Below, piece by piece: positions 1 to 10,495 of a stretch of 64,000 bases of DNA. The position numbers and the translations under genes are program-made. The notes under the pieces are model-generated. The model did no database searches. It was not told where the DNA came from and saw only the letters and a program-made list of their open reading frames with translations. This stretch comes from Platanthera guangdongensis (taxonomy: Eukaryota > Streptophyta > Magnoliopsida > Asparagales > Orchidaceae), in the NCBI GenBank assembly GCA_039583875.1, contig CM077151.1, positions 122,579,047-122,643,046 on the forward strand, given 5' to 3'. Position 1 is the stretch's first letter. Each line of letters begins with the position of its first letter.

Positions 1-598
1 GCACCGCAAGATCTTGTCTTCCTCAACCTCTACATCTGGATTGTTGCCTTCTAAAGACTTCTATTCCTCCATATCTAGATGGGTTAATACTCAAGATTCA
101 AGTTCTTCAAGATTTCAACTTTTCGAGTTCTCCAAGCTTCAAGATCTACTTTTACGAAGAACGTCAGAGTGAAGACTTGTAATCATTATTGTTGTTGTAA
201 TATTCTTTTACATATTATAGGAGATTTTTCTCCGAGTTTGTAGATCCGTTTGTGGATCTAGTAGTAGATCTGTATGTGGACCGAGGTTGTAGATCGGGTT
301 GTGGATCGAGTTGTAGGAGTGGTTGTTCTCCGGGTGGTAGGAGCGTCGTCTCCGAGTTGTAGGAGTTGCGGCTCCGAGGTGTAATAATTTACAAAATCTA
401 AGTTTGGTGAATTAGCCGAATCTAGCCCTTTGTGGTAGATCGACGAGGCGGGAAAGTGGACGTACCCAACTCAGGGAACCACTATAAAACATTTTGTTTG
501 TGTTCTTGATTTTTAAGTGATTTTTATTCCACAAAAAGACACTAACATCACCAATTCACCCACCTGTAGGTGATTTAGGTAGACGCTAGATACTTTCA
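1..598 (+). repeat. 5' LTR of element A, 3' portion only
   Basis: This stretch aligns with 21483-22080 apart from scattered substitutions. Shared landmarks are CTTCTAAAGACTTCTATTCC and the end GACGCTAGATACTTT. It ends in CA at 597-598, followed after two bases by a tRNA-iMet-like primer site. The start of the LTR lies left of the window. Confidence 0.85.
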
Positions 599-600
599 AA

Positions 601-610
601 TGCTATCAGA
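601..610 (+). other. Primer binding site of element A
   Basis: TGCTATCAGA lies two bases after the LTR end and differs at one position from TGGTATCAGA, the complement of the initiator-Met tRNA 3' end used by many plant Copia elements. Confidence 0.7.
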
Positions 611-745
611 TGGAGGTTGTTCGATAAGGCTAACACCTTGAACAATATCCCTGATCTAGCATTTAGAAATGCCGCATATTCACCATGGACAGAAAAGCAA
701 GGACATGTCATCTATGAAGCTGCATGTATGCATGAAAGAGAACTT
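611..745. other. Leader and breakpoint region of element A
   Basis: This sequence lies between the primer site and the inverted gag fragment. The short open frame here matches nothing I recognise, and the expected gag N-terminus is missing. The left edge of the inversion or inverted insertion must lie in or near this stretch. Confidence 0.4.
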
Positions 746-1186
746 TCACATATGGCTTGTCTTGTAGCAACAATAGCACACAACGTTAGAGAAAGAATGT
801 TTGTTCTGTTTCAATTTATGTCTGTCCTCCCGGTTGTAGCTTTTTCTGGAACGGTCACCATTATAGTGGGATTTCCTGAAGTCAGCTGAGAATGACTGAT
901 TCTTCATCTGTCTCCTCTTGCTTAGCAGATTCTTAAACTGCTTGGATATAATAGAAAACTCTCCATCTGATAGCTCAGAGCCAGATGTGCTAGGCTCTGA
1001 GTCTTCTAGGGTGTTAGGAGCACAAGTTCTAACTAGAGAAATAGCTTCGAACTTCCTTGAACCTTCAGCTTTTATGGCCACCAAATTCTCTTTACTGGAA
1101 GTCCAGTTGCTTTGCTCTTCCTTCTTTCTGTTGTTCATTTGAAGTTCGTAGTAGAGCAATTTCCCAAAAAGCATGTTCCTAGACAA
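746..1186 (-). pseudogene. Inverted gag fragment within element A
   Basis: The - strand encodes 146 residues homologous to the + strand gag at about 10810-11260. Both carry matching blocks such as SGSELSDGEFS and LLSKRRQMKNQS / LLCKRRQVKNQS, and both end in a CYCC zinc-knuckle start. The element therefore holds two gag middle segments in opposite orientation. The inverted copy ends at CYCCYKTSHM, and sequence to its left no longer looks like gag. The + strand copy has a stop after its KK motif, which this copy lacks, so the two have diverged independently. It could be a local inverted duplication or capture of a related element's gag in reverse. Confidence 0.75.
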
Positions 1187-1301
1187 CCAGCAGCTCTGAA
1201 CCCATCTATTCTGATTCCCAAGAAGATGATGGATTTAACAAAGGATGAAATGGCTTTGGTCTCCTTGGATAAAAAAGCGAAGAACATCATTGCAAGCGCA
1301 G
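1187..1301 (+). pseudogene. gag fragment of element A, left of the Tekay insertion
   Basis: The + strand reads DEMALVSLDKKAKNIIASA up to the insertion point. It continues in the same sense after the Tekay element as DDSMLQNLFHYKSAKEIWDY from 10496. Together they form the N-terminal UBN2-type capsid region of a Copia gag, with the usual DEM...A...I..A and AKEIWD.L blocks. The 5-bp target duplication CGCAG occupies 1297-1301 and recurs at 10491-10495. Confidence 0.75.
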
Positions 1302-3477
1302 TTTAACACCCCATATCCATCGCATAGCATATAGCAGTAGGTCCGGCCGGGGCTCGACGCCATATTCCACATACAGACCGGGTGGTTACTCAATGGAGAC
1401 CATCCAACCAATAACAACGTCATACACAGAGCATTCTAGCGGACTCAATTTAAGGTTACAAGATTAAGAACCCAGCAATAAGCATGAATGTCTACTACCC
1501 AAAAAAATAGGAATGAAGGTACAAATACACAAGTACTGGCCTTATGGCCTTACAATTGTTTTCCTCATATTACATGTTTTTTAAACCTCGGCACGCAGGC
1601 CGGCCATACATGAAAAAAAGAAAACACTCAGAATTAGGCCTTCGAGGGCCGGCTCAGCAACTTGGGCTTCAGCCCGCTAATTATCGCTCGGCTCCGCAAC
1701 ACCTGCAAGCAACAATCCACCGCACGGTGGCAAACAAAGCAACGGTCAGCTATGCTGACCAAATTATAACGATCCCGCCTCCGAACTCGGGGCGGCAATG
1801 CTCCTTCCCTGCACTTTATTAGCATAACCAAGCAGTAATGTAACAACACTACATCACAGGTGCAGGCACGCATAGAGACACGCCCCGTGCTCTCAGGGCA
1901 CATTCTCGGTGATCACGGTCAAAGTCCGCCGACTCACCACCGCCCCCAGGACGACAATATCTCGTGAGCATTTGGTCATTCTGGCCACTGCCTAAGACCC
2001 TCCATCTATGCCAATAGCGAGTGCCACGTACTTTAGGTCTCTCTAACCGAACGACATAGATCGGGTACGGCTCCACCTGACCCATTGCTCACACCGTAAC
2101 GTCAATTAAGTCGTCTGCGCGGGTCAAGCTTCCCCGAGTCCTATATCTCCCACACAAATCACATAACCCAGTTATGTTTAGGTTGGATCCCTGGCCACCA
2201 TGTTGGCAGAACCACTCATCTATCCAATGTTTCGGGTGCACCTTGGAGTTAATCCCCAAGGCTTCCTATTACAATCTACCACGTAGAAAACCCGAAAAAA
2301 ACATTCACACGGAGTCTTCTACGGCCATTTATGCAATACAACATCACCGATCCAGACCAACTTGTTCGGGTAGGCTTCACACATCATGCCTATATCCGTT
2401 CTCGATTACGGACTCTACATATACACAACGGGGACTATTCATGTCTACCCGAAGTAACACCTCAACTCACCGCAAACTCGCGAGAGCGGGCTTCCTATGC
2501 AAGGGAAAAGAAGAGCTTCACATGCTCAAGTAGAGAATCGTTACCCTAGCATTCTTCCTTGGCGCCATGGAAAATTATGCGGATGAAAAGCACCGCCCTC
2601 TCCTAGCCTCCGTAGATCCGAAGTCGGTTCGCGATTTGGAGCTCTGAAGCTCCGCCGGTGACCGGATCTAGGCTTCTTCTTCCTCCTTTGCTCTCCCCTC
2701 TCTCTAGACTTAGAAAGAGAACCACTCAAGTGAAATGAGGGTTTCAAAGCCCCAATCCTGGGTATATCCAAGCACTAACAGCCCCCAGTCGTCGGATCCC
2801 AAATTAAAGAAACGAACGGCCACGATTCGGGCCTGAAATACAAAACCTGGGCCGCACACGGCCTGCGACACTCCCGTGTCTAGGGCCATGTCTCCCATTT
2901 GCCGTCAAAATCGACGCGTCTCGAAAAACACACGGGCACCAGACACGCCCGTGTTCGACCTGACACGCCCGTGTCAGTCAGTACACGCTCGTGTTCCCGG
3001 ACGTGTTCCCCCATTAACACAGGACCAACACCAACCCGATACTCACACGGGTCTTGGATACGCCCGTGTCCAATTTGACAAGCCCGTGTTAAACCTGAAC
3101 ACGCCTGGGCTCCAAGTCGTGTTCACTGTCTCGACACTTCGTCGAGCGCAGTTCGTCGACCACCCGACATGGCCTTGGACAAGCCCGTGTCCTAGGCCGT
3201 GTTCCGTGTCTCGACATTTCGTCAAGCGAAAATCGTCTACTTCCGTGGCAAATCGTCGACACGGGCTCGACACGCCCTGAGACACGCCCATGTCTCAGGC
3301 CGTGTTCTCTGCTCGACGATCGTCGACTCCAGAATTCGTAGACCTCTCGGCCAAATCGCTGACCCAAACACGACATGCCCTAGGACACGCCTGTGTCCCA
3401 GGCCGTGTGCCCCCTGCCAAATTTCAAATTTGGCCCAGAACTCCTACCGTCGCTCTTTTGAGTTTCGGGGCGTTACA
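1302..3477 (-). repeat. 3' LTR of the Tekay element
   Basis: The LTR is 2,176 bp and aligns along its length with 8313-10490. The outer end is TTTAACAC instead of the expected TGTAACAC, so the terminal TG has decayed. The inner end is GGCGTTACA. The region 2870-3410 is dense in short inverted repeats of the form GACAC-GCCC-GTGTC. Small open frames here are repeats read through and are not genes. Confidence 0.92.
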
Positions 3478-3493
3478 ACTCTCTCCCTCTTAA
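3478..3493 (-). other. Polypurine tract of the Tekay element
   Basis: Read on the - strand, TTTTAAGAGGGAGAGAGT directly abuts the 3' LTR, as expected for the plus-strand primer of reverse transcription. Confidence 0.75.
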
Positions 3494-3588
3494 AAGAATT
3501 TCGTCCATGAAATTACATAAAGGAAGGATAAGCATAAAACTTAAACGGTACCTGAGCAAAACAACTCCGGGTACTCCTCAAGCATAGT

Positions 3589-4863
3589 CTACTCTCGCTC
3601 CCTAGAGAGCTCCTCCCGACCACAATTGTCCCAACGGACCTTGACCATCCTGATCACTTTATTACGTAGTCGCTTGACTTTCGAGTCCTCAATACGTACG
3701 GGCTTGACCTTCGTCGTCAACCTACTATCGACCGGCACTTGATCGACCGCAATCCCTTGCGTAGGCTCTTGCACCGCCTTCTGTAGCACCGATATATGGA
3801 ATACATCATGTAGACCACTAAGCTCCACTGACATCTTAAATCGGTACACTGCTTCACCAATTCTCTCCAGAACCTCAAACGGTCCAAGGTACCTCGGGCT
3901 TAGCTTCTTCAAGCACCGCACCCGCAAGACACCTTTGAACGACTTCATTTTCAAGTACACCGAATCGCCGACAGCGAACTCCTCGTTCCTGTGCTTGGCA
4001 TTATAGTACTTTGTATGCCGGTCCTGAGCGATAAGAAACCTCTCTCGAATCGTTCGATCCAAAGACGTAGCATCATCCACCTCTTGGCGTTTGTACAACT
4101 TTGACTCACCCGTTTCCAACCAAGACAACGACGTGCGACATCTTCTACCATAAAGGGCCTCGAAGGGCGCCATTTGTATACTTGCCTTGTAGCTATTATT
4201 GTACGCGAACTCCACCAAGTATAGATGATCTTCCCATTGCTTTCCAAAGTCCAGGACACACATGCCAAGCATGTCTTCCATTGTCATATTGACCCTCTCG
4301 GTCTGCCCATCCGTTTGTAGATGAAAGGTTGTGCTAAAACTCAGCTTTGTCCCCAACATCTGCTGCACCAACCTCCAATCATTGGACGTGAACCGCCCAT
4401 CTCGGACATTCACGATGCTGCGGGGCACACCATGAAGCCGCACAATATTATCCACATACAACTTTGCCAATTTCTCAACCGGATCATCCTTGCTATGCGG
4501 AATGAAATGCGACACCTTTGTTAGACGATCTATGACCACCAAAATGGCGTCGTTCCCCTTTTGCGACCTTCGCAACCCGTGCACAAAGTACATAGTAATG
4601 TCGTCGAACTTCCACTCTGGAATAGGCAAGGATTTCAAGAATCATCCCAGCTTTTGGCATTCCGCCTTCACCAAGGCGCAAGTTTGACACTTCGCCACGT
4701 AGAGCGCCACATCCTTTTTCAGTCCTGGCCACCAGAACAATTTCTTAACATCGCGGTACAACTTCGTGCTCCCCGGGTGAATTGAGTACTTGGTATGATG
4801 CACCTCATACAACAATTCCACCCACAAATTGCCCACGTTTGGGACGCACAGATGTCCATCCTT
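3589..4863 (-). pseudogene. Integrase region of Tekay pol, catalytically dead
   Basis: This is the C-terminal part of Gypsy pol, in one frame with RT. The zinc-binding HHCC region lies at 4642-4836 (HPGSTKLYRD, then CQTC). A TGA stop at 4642-4644 separates it from the catalytic core and C-terminal domain (3589-4638, 349 residues). The DDE triad is broken. At residue 17 of the 4638 frame the usual D (TMDF) is Y, and at residue 78 the usual D (SDRD) is V. The E at residue 114 remains, 36 residues on, which fits DX35E spacing and confirms that position 78 should be the catalytic D. The C-terminus keeps the GPFEVLERIG and RLRNKVIRMVKVRW blocks and then stops. It cannot integrate DNA. Confidence 0.88.
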
Positions 4864-6336
4864 CTAAAGCAATCCATCCTCAATGACGAATTGGGAATTT
4901 GACCCATCCAGAGTTTCAACCATGATCTGCTTCATGTGGCCATCCAAATCCAAAGCCTGCCGAATCCGATCAGCCAGGTCATACAGGACTTCAGTCAAAT
5001 TCAATAATGGTTCAGCACTTGACTGCTTATCCACGCAAAAGATCTCCAACGCCTCCAACTCCCGAACCAACCGCTCGTCATGGAGCGATGGCCAATTGGC
5101 TTGTGCTGGGGCCCGACGACTTAACGCGTCCGCAACAGCATTGTATTTACCAGGCATGTACTGGATCTTGAATGTATAGTCCCCCAGGAACTCCATCCAC
5201 CTATGCTGCCGCATGTTTAGATCTTTCTGATCCAGCAAATACTTCAAGCTCTTGTGATTGGTGTAGATATCAATCTTCACACCATACAAATAATGTCTCC
5301 ATAGCTTCAAGGAAAAAATCACGGCCACTAACTCCAAGTCATGGACCGGATAGTTCCTCTCGTGCACCTTCAGCTGTCTTGAGGCATACGCTATCACACT
5401 TCCGTGCTGCAGTAGCACACAACCCAAACCACTGCCCGAAGCATCGCTATAAATCTCAAAGCCCTCGGTCCCACTCGGTGAACTCAGCACAGGCGCTGTG
5501 GTCAACCGACACTTCAACTCCTCAAAAGCTCGTGCGCACTCTGGCGTCCAAACGAACTTCTGCGCATTCCTCGTCAAAGTAGTGAGAGGTAACGCTATCC
5601 GCGAGAAGTTCTCCACGAAGCGCCTATAAGAGCCGGCAAGCCCCAGAAAACTCCGGACTTCTGCTACCGTAGCAAGCACAGGCCACTCTTGTATCGCAAC
5701 AATCTTTCTCAGATCCACCGCAATCCCCTCTCCACTCACTATATGACCGAGGAACGCCACTGAGGACAACCAAAACTCGCATTTCGAGAACTTGGCGTAC
5801 AATTGATTCCTCCTGAGCGTCTCCAATACCAAGTGAAGATGCCTGAAGTGATCTTCCTCACTCTGCGAGTACACCAAAATGTCGTCGATGAAGACAATCA
5901 CAAAATGGTCCAAGTACTCCCTGAAATTCTTGTTCATCAAATCCATGAACACTGACGACGCATTTGTCAGCCCAAACGGCATGACCGTAAACTCGTAATG
6001 CCCGTATCTCGTACTAAACGCTGTCTTTGGGATATCACTCTCCCTTATTCTCAGCTGATAGTAATCGGACTTAAGATCCAACTTCGAGTACACCGTCGAC
6101 CCGACTAACTGATCAAAGAGATCATCAATCCTCGAGATCGGGTACTCGTTCTTTTCTATTAGCTTGTTTAGCTCCCGATAATCGATACGTAGCCTCAAGC
6201 TCCCATCCTTCTTCTTAACAAAGAGGACCGGTGCGCTCTAAGGCAGAGAACTTGGACGCACATATCCTTGCTCCAACAACTCCTGAAGTTGCACCTTCAG
6301 CTCTGCCATTTCCTTTGGCGCTAGCCGATACGGAGA
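4864..6336 (-). pseudogene. Reverse transcriptase and RNase H region of Tekay pol
   Basis: The frame from about 6198 shows RT motifs in order: [19 protein letters not shown] (first catalytic D), MPFGLTNA and [11 protein letters not shown] (FIDD, residues 103-106 of this frame). The RNase H region shows YSDASG, an E in [18 protein letters not shown] and VADALSRR. The third acidic RNase H residue, normally D in TDHKSL, is N here. Stops in the same frame occur at 6337-6339, at 6238-6240 (TAG for the tryptophan before APVLF) and at 4864-4866. The 4.9-6.2 kb stretch is otherwise open, so decay is moderate. It copied element RNA into DNA when active. Confidence 0.9.
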
Positions 6337-6909
6337 TCATGACACAGGATTCGCACCTGGTACTAGCTCAATCGTGAAATCAATTTCCCGTTGAGGCGGG
6401 GCTCCAGGAAGATCGACAGGGAACACATCAGGGTACTTCAATACCACTGAAATACTATCCATCGTAGGCTTAGACTTTGCAACCTCCACTAGCGTAAAGA
6501 ACAGCTCTACTCCAGCACAAACCTCCTTCAACACCTGAAGAGCAGACATCAACATCTTGCTCGACCCTTTTAAGCCCGAAAAAGTCGTCTCACGACCAGC
6601 TCCCAACTTGACTTCCGTGCAACTGCAATCAATATAGGCTTGCTGCTCCGAGAGCCAGTCCATGCCAAATATTACGTCGAACTCCACCCGCGGTAGTAAC
6701 GACGCTTTCAGATCTAACTCTTGATTCCCAATGCGGATCTTAATGCCGCAGATTCTATCCGCGTGCATCGAACACCCATTCGGTAACAACACATCCAACT
6801 TGTCCCTTGCCATCGAAGAAGGTACTCCGATGCGCAATATGAATTCTTCGGATAAGAAGGAGTGTGAAGCTCCCGTATCAAAGAGTGCTCTTGCCGGATT
6901 CTCACAAAT
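6337..6909 (-). pseudogene. Aspartic protease region of Tekay pol
   Basis: The retropepsin domain matures the Gag-Pol polyprotein. The active-site triplet is intact: FDTGASHSF, with DTG at 6871-6879. The second conserved block FDVIFGMDWL lies about 50 residues later. The linker PDVFPVDLPGAPPQREIDF leads toward RT and ends at a TGA (6337-6339) where related elements read through. The frame is shared with RT and integrase. Upstream, the reading frame has to change to join the gag spacer near 6910-6950. Confidence 0.85.
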
Positions 6910-6949
6910 AAAATCAAATCCTAAACAAGCAGTGGTAGGGTAACACGCA

Positions 6950-8087
6950 CATTCGCCTGTTTAATGGCCTCCTGTTGGCCAAGATTATAAACCCTTGGTT
7001 GAGCCGGAGCATAATGGGATGCGGTTGACTCCACCGCCTTGCCCTTCTCTTCATAAGTTTCTTCCGGCTTCCTTTCGGACTTCGGACATCCGCTCCAGCA
7101 GTCACGGGCAAAGTGCCCCGGCTTCCCACAAGTAAAACATGCACCCGGGGTTCAACTCGTAGTCGCCCCAGAAGCACCGGAAGAAGGAGCCGGACCCGAA
7201 GTCCTAGCCTTCTTAAAGAACTTACGGTACCCAGACTTTGAGGTAGTCGGCACCTTGAACTCAGACTTCTTATCACCCAAGATTTTATTTGCTTGAACAT
7301 TCTTCATGTCCTTCTCCAAAGACCGCGTTGTGTTGACCAGGGTCAAGAAACCCTGCGTCATCGGCCCCGAGAGTAGTAGCCTAAAGTCATCTCTTAGACC
7401 TTTGTAGAAACGGTTGGTCTTACGCTCCTCATCTGCAAATGTAGAGCTAGCATACCGACCCAACCGAGTAAACTCATGGAGGTACTCATCAACGCTACTC
7501 ACTTCTTGTACCAACCTATGGAACTCATTCTCCAATGCTATCCTTCGCGTCGAAGGGAGGTACCTAGCCAAGAACAATCTCGAGAACTCCTCCATCGAGA
7601 CGTCCACAAGTTGCCTTCCTCTCAAGAGATGCAGCTCCAAACCCTCCCACCACAGCCTAGCATCTCCATCCAACAGGAATGTAGCTATAGTGGTCATCTG
7701 CTACTCCTCTGTCTCTGTCGTTGTCAAGACTCTCTTCACACAGGAGAGCCAGTCTTCAGCTTGAGATGGGGTTCCCAACCCCGAGAACACCTGAGGATTA
7801 AAGCTCATGACATGTTTGAGCTGTCTCTCAGATGCTCTCCTCGGCACCAACGGTTCCACTAGTACCTGCTCCACTCTTCTCGGCTCAACCTCTAGAAGAG
7901 GTACCTGCTCCATCGCAGGAGCGGGCTGCTGCATTTGCCTTGCAGGCTGCGCACTGATCATGGCAAACACTGCTTCAGTAACCAATCGTATTGTTTCAGC
8001 CGATGGAGGTGTTGTAGGAGCATCATTTGGTGCACTGCTAGCCTCAGAAACTCGGCGTTTTGACGGCCCAGCACCGCTTCTGGTCAC
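6950..8087 (-). pseudogene. gag of the Tekay element, with stops
   Basis: The ORF starts at the ATG at 8087 (MTRSGAGPSKRR) and reads through the capsid region (QVFSGLGTPSQAEDWL, then TFLLDGDARLWWEG). A premature TAG lies at 7701-7703, one codon before the next Met in the same frame. A second stop near 7152 precedes the nucleocapsid zinc knuckle CFTCGKPGHFARDC (CX2CX4HX4C, intact, 7098-7139). The capsid is of the Retrotrans_gag type that pairs with chromovirus pol. It would package RNA in cytoplasmic particles if intact. Confidence 0.85.
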
Positions 8088-8299
8088 CTATAGTTGTACA
8101 AAACACCGTTAAGCGACCATACAAAATTGCAAAAGCAATTATAGGAACACGCAGGTTCCTCAAACACGTGTATTTTCATTCCTAAGTGGACATTCATGGA
8201 TTCTTTTGCTGTTATAATGATGACACACACACATGTGCTCACCACCCCTTAAAACGAATTCGCCCACGAATTCTTTTTAAGCCTTACTGAAACCAGTAG

Positions 8300-8309
8300 T
8301 CTGATACCA
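8300..8309 (-). other. Primer binding site of the Tekay element
   Basis: The - strand reads TGGTATCAGA, three bases inside the 5' LTR boundary. It is complementary to the 3' end of initiator-Met tRNA and fixes the - strand orientation. Confidence 0.88.
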
Positions 8310-8312
8310 AAT

Positions 8313-10490
8313 TGTAACACACCTCTCCGTCGTATAACATATAGCAGTAGGTCCGGCCGGGGCCCGACGCCATATACCACATACAGACCGAATGGTTACT
8401 CAATGGAGACCATCCAACCAATAACAACATCCTACACAGAGCATTCTAGTGGAAGCAATTTAAGGTTACAAGATTAAGAACCCGGCAATAAGCATGAATG
8501 TACACTACCCAAAACAAATAGGAATGAAGGTACAAATACACAAGTACTGGCCTTATGGCCTTACAATTGTTTTCCTCATATTACATGTTTTTCAAACCTT
8601 GGCACGCAGGCCGGCCATATATGAATAAAAGAAAACACTTAGAATTAGTCCTTAGAGGGCCTGCTCAGCAACTTGGGCTTTAGGACGCCAATTACTGCTC
8701 GGCTCTGCAGCACCTACAAGCAACAATCCACCGCACGGTGGCAAAAAAAGCAATGGTCTGCTATGCTGAACAAATTATAATGATCCTGCCCCCGAACTCG
8801 GGATGGCGATGCTCCTTCCCTACACTTTATTAGCATAACAAAGTGGTAATGTAACAACACTACATCACAGGCGCAGGCACGCATGGCCACACGCCCCGTG
8901 CTCTCATGGCACATTCTCGGTGATCACGGTCAAAGTTCGCCGACTCACCACAGCCCCCAGGACGGCAATATCGCATGAGAATTTGGTCTTTCTGGCCACT
9001 GCCTAAGACCCTCCATCTATGCCAACGATGAGTGCCACGTACTTTAGGTATCTCTAACCGAATGACATAGATCGTGTACGGTTCCACCTGACCTGTTGCT
9101 CACACCGCAATGTCAATTAAGTCGTCTGCGCGGGTCAAGCTTCCCCGAGTCCCGTATCTCCCATACAAATCACATAACCCAGTTATGTTCAGGTTGTCTC
9201 CCCGGCCACCATGTTGGCAGAACCACACATCTGCCCAGTTTTCCGGGTGCACCTTGGAGTTAATCCCCAAGGCTCCCTGTTGCAATCTACCATGTAGAAA
9301 ACCCGAAAAACAAACATTCACACGGAGTCTTCTCCGGCCATTTATGCAATGCAACATCACCGATCCAGACCAACTTGTCCGGGTAGGCTTCACACATGAT
9401 GCCTATATCCGTTCTCGATTACGGACTCTACATATACACAACGGGGACTATTCATGTCTACCCGAAGGAACACCTCAACTCACCGCAAATTCGCGAGAGC
9501 GGACTTCCTATGCAAGGGAAAAGAAGAGCTTCACATGTTCAAGTAGAGAATCGTTACACAAGCATTCTTCCTTATCGCCATGGAAAAGTATGCGGATGAA
9601 AAGCACCGTCGTCTCCTAGCCTCCGTAGATCCGAAGTCGGTTCGCGATTTGGAGCTCCGAAGCTCCCCCGGTGACCGAATCTAGGCTTCTTCTTCCTCTT
9701 TTGCTCTCCCCTCTCTCTAGACTTAGAAAGAGAACCACTCAAGTGAAATGAGGGTTTCAAAGCCCCAATCCCTGGTATTTCCAAGAACTAACAGCCCCCA
9801 TCCGTCAGATCCCAAATTAAAGAAACGAACGGCCATGATTCGGGCCTGAAATGCAAAACTTGGGCCGCACACGGCCTGCGACACGCCCGTGTCCATGGCC
9901 ATGTCTCCCATTCGTCGTCGAAATCGACGCGTCTCAAAAAACACAAGGGCACCCGACATGCCCGTGTTCGACCTGACACTCCCGTGTAACTCAGTACACG
10001 CCTGTGTTCCCGGGCGTGTTCCCCCATTAACACAGGACGAACACCAACCCGAGACTCACACGGGTCTTGGACACGCCCGTGTCCAATTTGACACGCCCGT
10101 GTCAAACCCGAACACGCCTGGGCTCCAGGCCGTGCTCAATGTCTCGACACTTCGTCGAGCGCAGTTTGTCGACCACCCGACACGGCCTTGGACAAGCCCG
10201 TATCCTAGGTCGTGTTCCGTCTCTCGACATTTCGTCGAGCGAAAATCATCGACTTCCCTGGCAGATCGTTGACACGGGCTCGATAATCCCTGAGGCAAGC
10301 CCGTGTCTCAGGCCGTGTTCGCTGCTCGATGATCGTCGACTCCAGAATTCATCGACCTCTTGGCCAAATCGTCGACCCAAACACGACACGCCCTGGGACA
10401 CGCCCGTGTCCCAGGCCGTGTGCCCCCTGCCAAATTCCAAATTTGGCCCAGAACGCCTCCCGTCGCTCTTTTGAGTTTCGGGGCGTTACA
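8313..10490 (-). repeat. 5' LTR of the Tekay element
   Basis: The LTR is 2,178 bp with intact TGTAAC...GTTACA ends. The inverted-repeat cluster lies at about 9870-10430. Its best copy is at 10087-10106, with 8-bp arms (TTTGACAC and GTGTCAAA) around GCCC. Another lies at 10069-10084. Right after it comes the CGCAG duplication and then gag of element A. Confidence 0.93.
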
Positions 10491-10495
10491 CGCAG

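Larger units (their letters stand above)
1302..10490 (-). mobile_element. Complete Ty3/Gypsy chromovirus-type element (Tekay/Del-like), inactive
   Basis: The element is bounded by LTRs 1302-3477 and 8313-10490. It is flanked by the 5-bp duplication CGCAG (1297-1301 and 10491-10495), so both ends are exact. Read on the - strand, the order is 5' LTR, tRNA-iMet primer site, gag, protease, RT, RNase H, integrase, polypurine tract and 3' LTR, which is the Gypsy order. The long LTRs and the integrase C-terminus (KRLRNKVIRMVKVRW) resemble the Tekay/Del lineage. Pol runs in one frame with internal stops, gag has stops and a shift relative to pol, and catalytic residues are lost. It sits inside the gag of element A. 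The LTR pair differs by several percent by eye, so it is not recent. Confidence 0.93.

Noticed and set aside
617..889. 90-residue + strand ORF after the primer site of A as the true gag start
   Set aside because: It does not resemble a Copia gag N-terminus and runs into the inverted gag segment.
2876..3510. Several 80-135 residue ORFs on both strands in the Tekay LTR
   Set aside because: Repeat-driven open frames within an LTR, repeated in the second LTR with changed lengths; not genes.
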